Position numbers and translations under genes: made by a program
The notes under the pieces: model-generated
The model's database searches: none
Told to the model about the DNA's origin: nothing
What the model saw: only the letters and a program-made list of their open reading frames with translations
Source: Alphaproteobacteria bacterium
GTDB taxonomy: Bacteria; Pseudomonadota; Alphaproteobacteria; Rickettsiales; Rickettsiaceae
Assembly: GCA_020630305.1 (NCBI GenBank)
Contig: JAHDBQ010000039.1
Coordinates: 1 to 7,499 of the forward strand
Reading direction: 5' to 3'
Length of the DNA: 7,499 nucleotides
Part shown: piece by piece, positions 5,660-7,499 of the stretch
Layout of the letters: each line of letters opens with the position of its first letter
How positions within the stretch are numbered: position 1 is the stretch's first letter

Positions 5660-7499
5660 ATGCCAATAATACGAGTGCTGCTGTCGCAGAGCAAGATTTT
5701 TCCGCTAGATTATGCAAGCGATGCTAGCTATAATATTGGGGATTTGGTTCTGGTTCCGTTTAGGAATAAGAAGCTTGTAGGTATTGTTTGGCAGGTTGAT
5801 GTTGCAGATTCAGGAAAGAAATTAAAAAGAACTTGTGAGCAGTCAGAGCTTTTATTTAAAGGTAGAGTCTCGGATTCGACTATAGCGCTTATAAAAAAGG
5901 CATCTGATTATTATAATGCAGAGCTTGGATGCATAGCCCGCCTAGCGCTGCCTGTAAATGTAAATGAAGGACCGATAAAGATACGCTCTCAGGAAATTAT
6001 TGAGAGCCATAAACTAACTAAGCTTTCCAAGAGCCAACAGAGTGTTTTAGAAAGTATAAATTCAAGCGATAGGCCAGTATTGATTCAGGGTGTGACTGGC
6101 TCTGGTAAGACTGAAGTTTATTTTCATTGTGTTATGCAGCAACTGCAAGAGGGCAGGCAGGCGCTGATAATGCTGCCAGAGATTGCCCTTAGCAAACAGA
6201 TAATAAATCGTTTTATAGATCGCTTTGGTTTTGAGCCTGTTATTTGGAATTCGGGCGTCACTCCTGTGCAGAAAAGAAGGGCTCTTCGCGGCATTATAAA
6301 TGGTGACGCTAAGGTGGTAATAGGTGCAAGAAGTTCGCTGTTTTTGCCATATAAGAATCTCGGCGTGATAGTTGTTGATGAGGAGCATGATAGTTCCTAT
6401 AAGCAGTCTGAGGGCATTGCATATAATGCCCGGGATATGGCCGTACTTCGTGGGCATATTGAAAAAAGCAAGGTGCTACTTTTGTCTGCAACTCCTTCGA
6501 TAGAGTCCATTTATAATGCAAGACTTGGGAAATATGTGCTACAAAAACTGGAGAGTCGTTTTAATAAAGCCGTGCTACCTGATATTGATATTGTTGATAT
6601 GCGCAATGAGAGTTTGCAGCGCAATAATTGGCTCTCTAGCTCTGTTGTAAACGCAATTGATGCGACTCTTGCTAAAGGCATGCAGGTTTTGCTCTTTTTG
6701 AATAGGCGAGGATACGCACCGCTTATGCTATGCAAGGCTTGTGGTTACCGCGCTGAATGTAAGTCATGTTCAGCATCTATGGTTATGCATAGATCCCCTG
6801 CTCGATTAGAGTGCCATCATTGCGGAGATGTGTCAAGGATTCATGAGTCATGCCCAGAATGTAAGGAAGACGATACTTTAATCTTATGCGGCCCAGGAAT
6901 TGAAAGGATAGCAGAAGAGGTTGGATCGAAGTTTCCAGAAAGCAATGTGCAGGTAATAAGCAAAGAGCAGTCAGCTAAAGAATCTGAAATGCAGCAAATG
7001 CTGCAAAAGATGGAGTCAGGAGAGATTGATATTCTAATTGGAACACAGATTGTTACTAAAGGATATCATTTCTCGAAGTTGCATTTGGTTGTAGTTGTTG
7101 ATGCTGATGCCTGCTTTGCTGGCGGTGATTTGCGCGCTTCGGAAAAAACTTTTCAACTACTTAATCAGGTAGGAGGTAGAGCAGGGCGAGAAGGCGCTAA
7201 GGGGCAGGTGCTGATTCAAACTTATGCGCCAGATCATAAGGTTCTGCAAGCATTAATTGGCGGCGATAACGATTCCTTCATAGAGACCGAAATTAATATC
7301 AGGAAAGAAGCGCAGATGCCGCCTTTTTATAAAATGGTAGCTCTGACAATTACCGGTAAAAATCCAGATAAAACCAAAAGTTTTGCTCAGCAAATAGTAG
7401 CTTGTGCGCCGCGAGGGGATTTGCGGGTCCTAGGGCCCGCTGAAGGTTTGATGTATAAGATATCAGGTAAATATCGTTATAAGATTCTGGTGATTTGCG
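5660..7499 (+). CDS. priA: Primosomal protein N' (PriA), replication-restart helicase, 3' end missing
   Basis: The frame is open from the ATG at 5660 to the window edge (613 codons). PriA is a 3'-5' superfamily 2 helicase that recognises stalled forks and starts primosome reassembly. The N-terminus (MPIIRVLL, then GDLVLVPFRNKKLVGIVW) is the 3'-DNA-binding domain, residues about 1-100. The helicase follows: LSKSQQ (122-127), Walker A GVTGSGKT (144-151), DEEH (240-243), GTQIVTKG (461-468) and QVGGRAGR (503-510). All eight zinc cysteines are present (358, 361, 367, 370, 385, 388, 398, 401), with the same spacing as in E. coli PriA. Only about 20 residues separate the N-terminal domain from the helicase, so the winged-helix domain (about 75 residues in E. 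coli) appears absent. The C-terminal domain (AEGLMYKISGKYRYKIL) is entered at the edge; some tens of residues are probably missing. No clear ribosome binding site precedes the start. Confidence 0.96.
   Translation, partial: MPIIRVLLSQSKIFPLDYASDASYNIGDLVLVPFRNKKLVGIVWQVDVADSGKKLKRTCEQSELLFKGRVSDSTIALIKKASDYYNAELGCIARLALPVNVNEGPIKIRSQEIIESHKLTKLSKSQQSVLESINSSDRPVLIQGVTGSGKTEVYFHCVMQQLQEGRQALIMLPEIALSKQIINRFIDRFGFEPVIWNSGVTPVQKRRALRGIINGDAKVVIGARSSLFLPYKNLGVIVVDEEHDSSYKQSEGIAYNARDMAVLRGHIEKSKVLLLSATPSIESIYNARLGKYVLQKLESRFNKAVLPDIDIVDMRNESLQRNNWLSSSVVNAIDATLAKGMQVLLFLNRRGYAPLMLCKACGYRAECKSCSASMVMHRSPARLECHHCGDVSRIHESCPECKEDDTLILCGPGIERIAEEVGSKFPESNVQVISKEQSAKESEMQQMLQKMESGEIDILIGTQIVTKGYHFSKLHLVVVVDADACFAGGDLRASEKTFQLLNQVGGRAGREGAKGQVLIQTYAPDHKVLQALIGGDNDSFIETEINIRKEAQMPPFYKMVALTITGKNPDKTKSFAQQIVACAPRGDLRVLGPAEGLMYKISGKYRYKILVIC

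Noticed and set aside
5515..5727. 70-codon + strand reading frame between HU and priA
   Set aside because: It runs through a strong terminator and into priA out of frame; its Phe/Leu-rich translation reflects the T-rich terminator region rather than a membrane protein.
6062..6735. Minus-strand reading frames inside priA
   Set aside because: They lie entirely under priA helicase and zinc-binding motifs and have no coding signals of their own.

Overview
The window looks like a piece of chromosome from an AT-rich, Rickettsiales-like alphaproteobacterium. The genes have low-GC third positions and the gaps between them are very AT-rich. The gene families fit: a DUF2659/YfgM-like protein paired with BamB, lipA followed by a COQ10/RatA-type START protein, HU, and a short PriA. 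The end of YciB also resembles the rickettsial form as I remember it. All recognisable genes lie on the + strand. This assignment is inferred from protein resemblance and composition, not from a marker gene.

Layout. 2-166 is the 3' end of septation protein A (yciB/ispZ). 167-350 is a gap with a good sigma70-type promoter and a small leader hairpin. 351-998 is a membrane-anchored YfgM/DUF2659-like protein, followed by the lipoprotein BamB (1024-2250) as an apparent operon. 2251-2550 is a 300-base stretch with no convincing gene, but with two AT-rich inverted repeats and a short GC-rich patch. recF (2551-3642) and lipA (3652-4542) lie 9 bases apart, and the coq10/ratA-like gene (4605-5051) follows. 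HU (5187-5459) has the strongest Shine-Dalgarno sequence in the window, a long 3' UTR and a textbook intrinsic terminator at 5588-5623. priA begins only 36 bases after that terminator and runs off the right edge.

Function. These are housekeeping genes: envelope biogenesis (YciB, YfgM-like, BamB), DNA repair and replication restart (RecF, PriA), lipoate synthesis (LipA), respiratory quinone support (COQ10 family) and nucleoid structure (HU). I found no CRISPR array, insertion sequence, prophage gene, toxin system, tRNA or rRNA. I see no sign of a novel multi-gene system and do not claim one.

The points most worth checking are: a PriA that appears to lack the winged-helix domain between its N-terminal DNA-binding domain and its helicase; a 7-base near-tandem duplication that seems to have shifted the frame of the last codons of bamB; a probable frameshift with a sharp GC change in the first 30 bases (yciB); and an Asp at lipoprotein position +2 in BamB.
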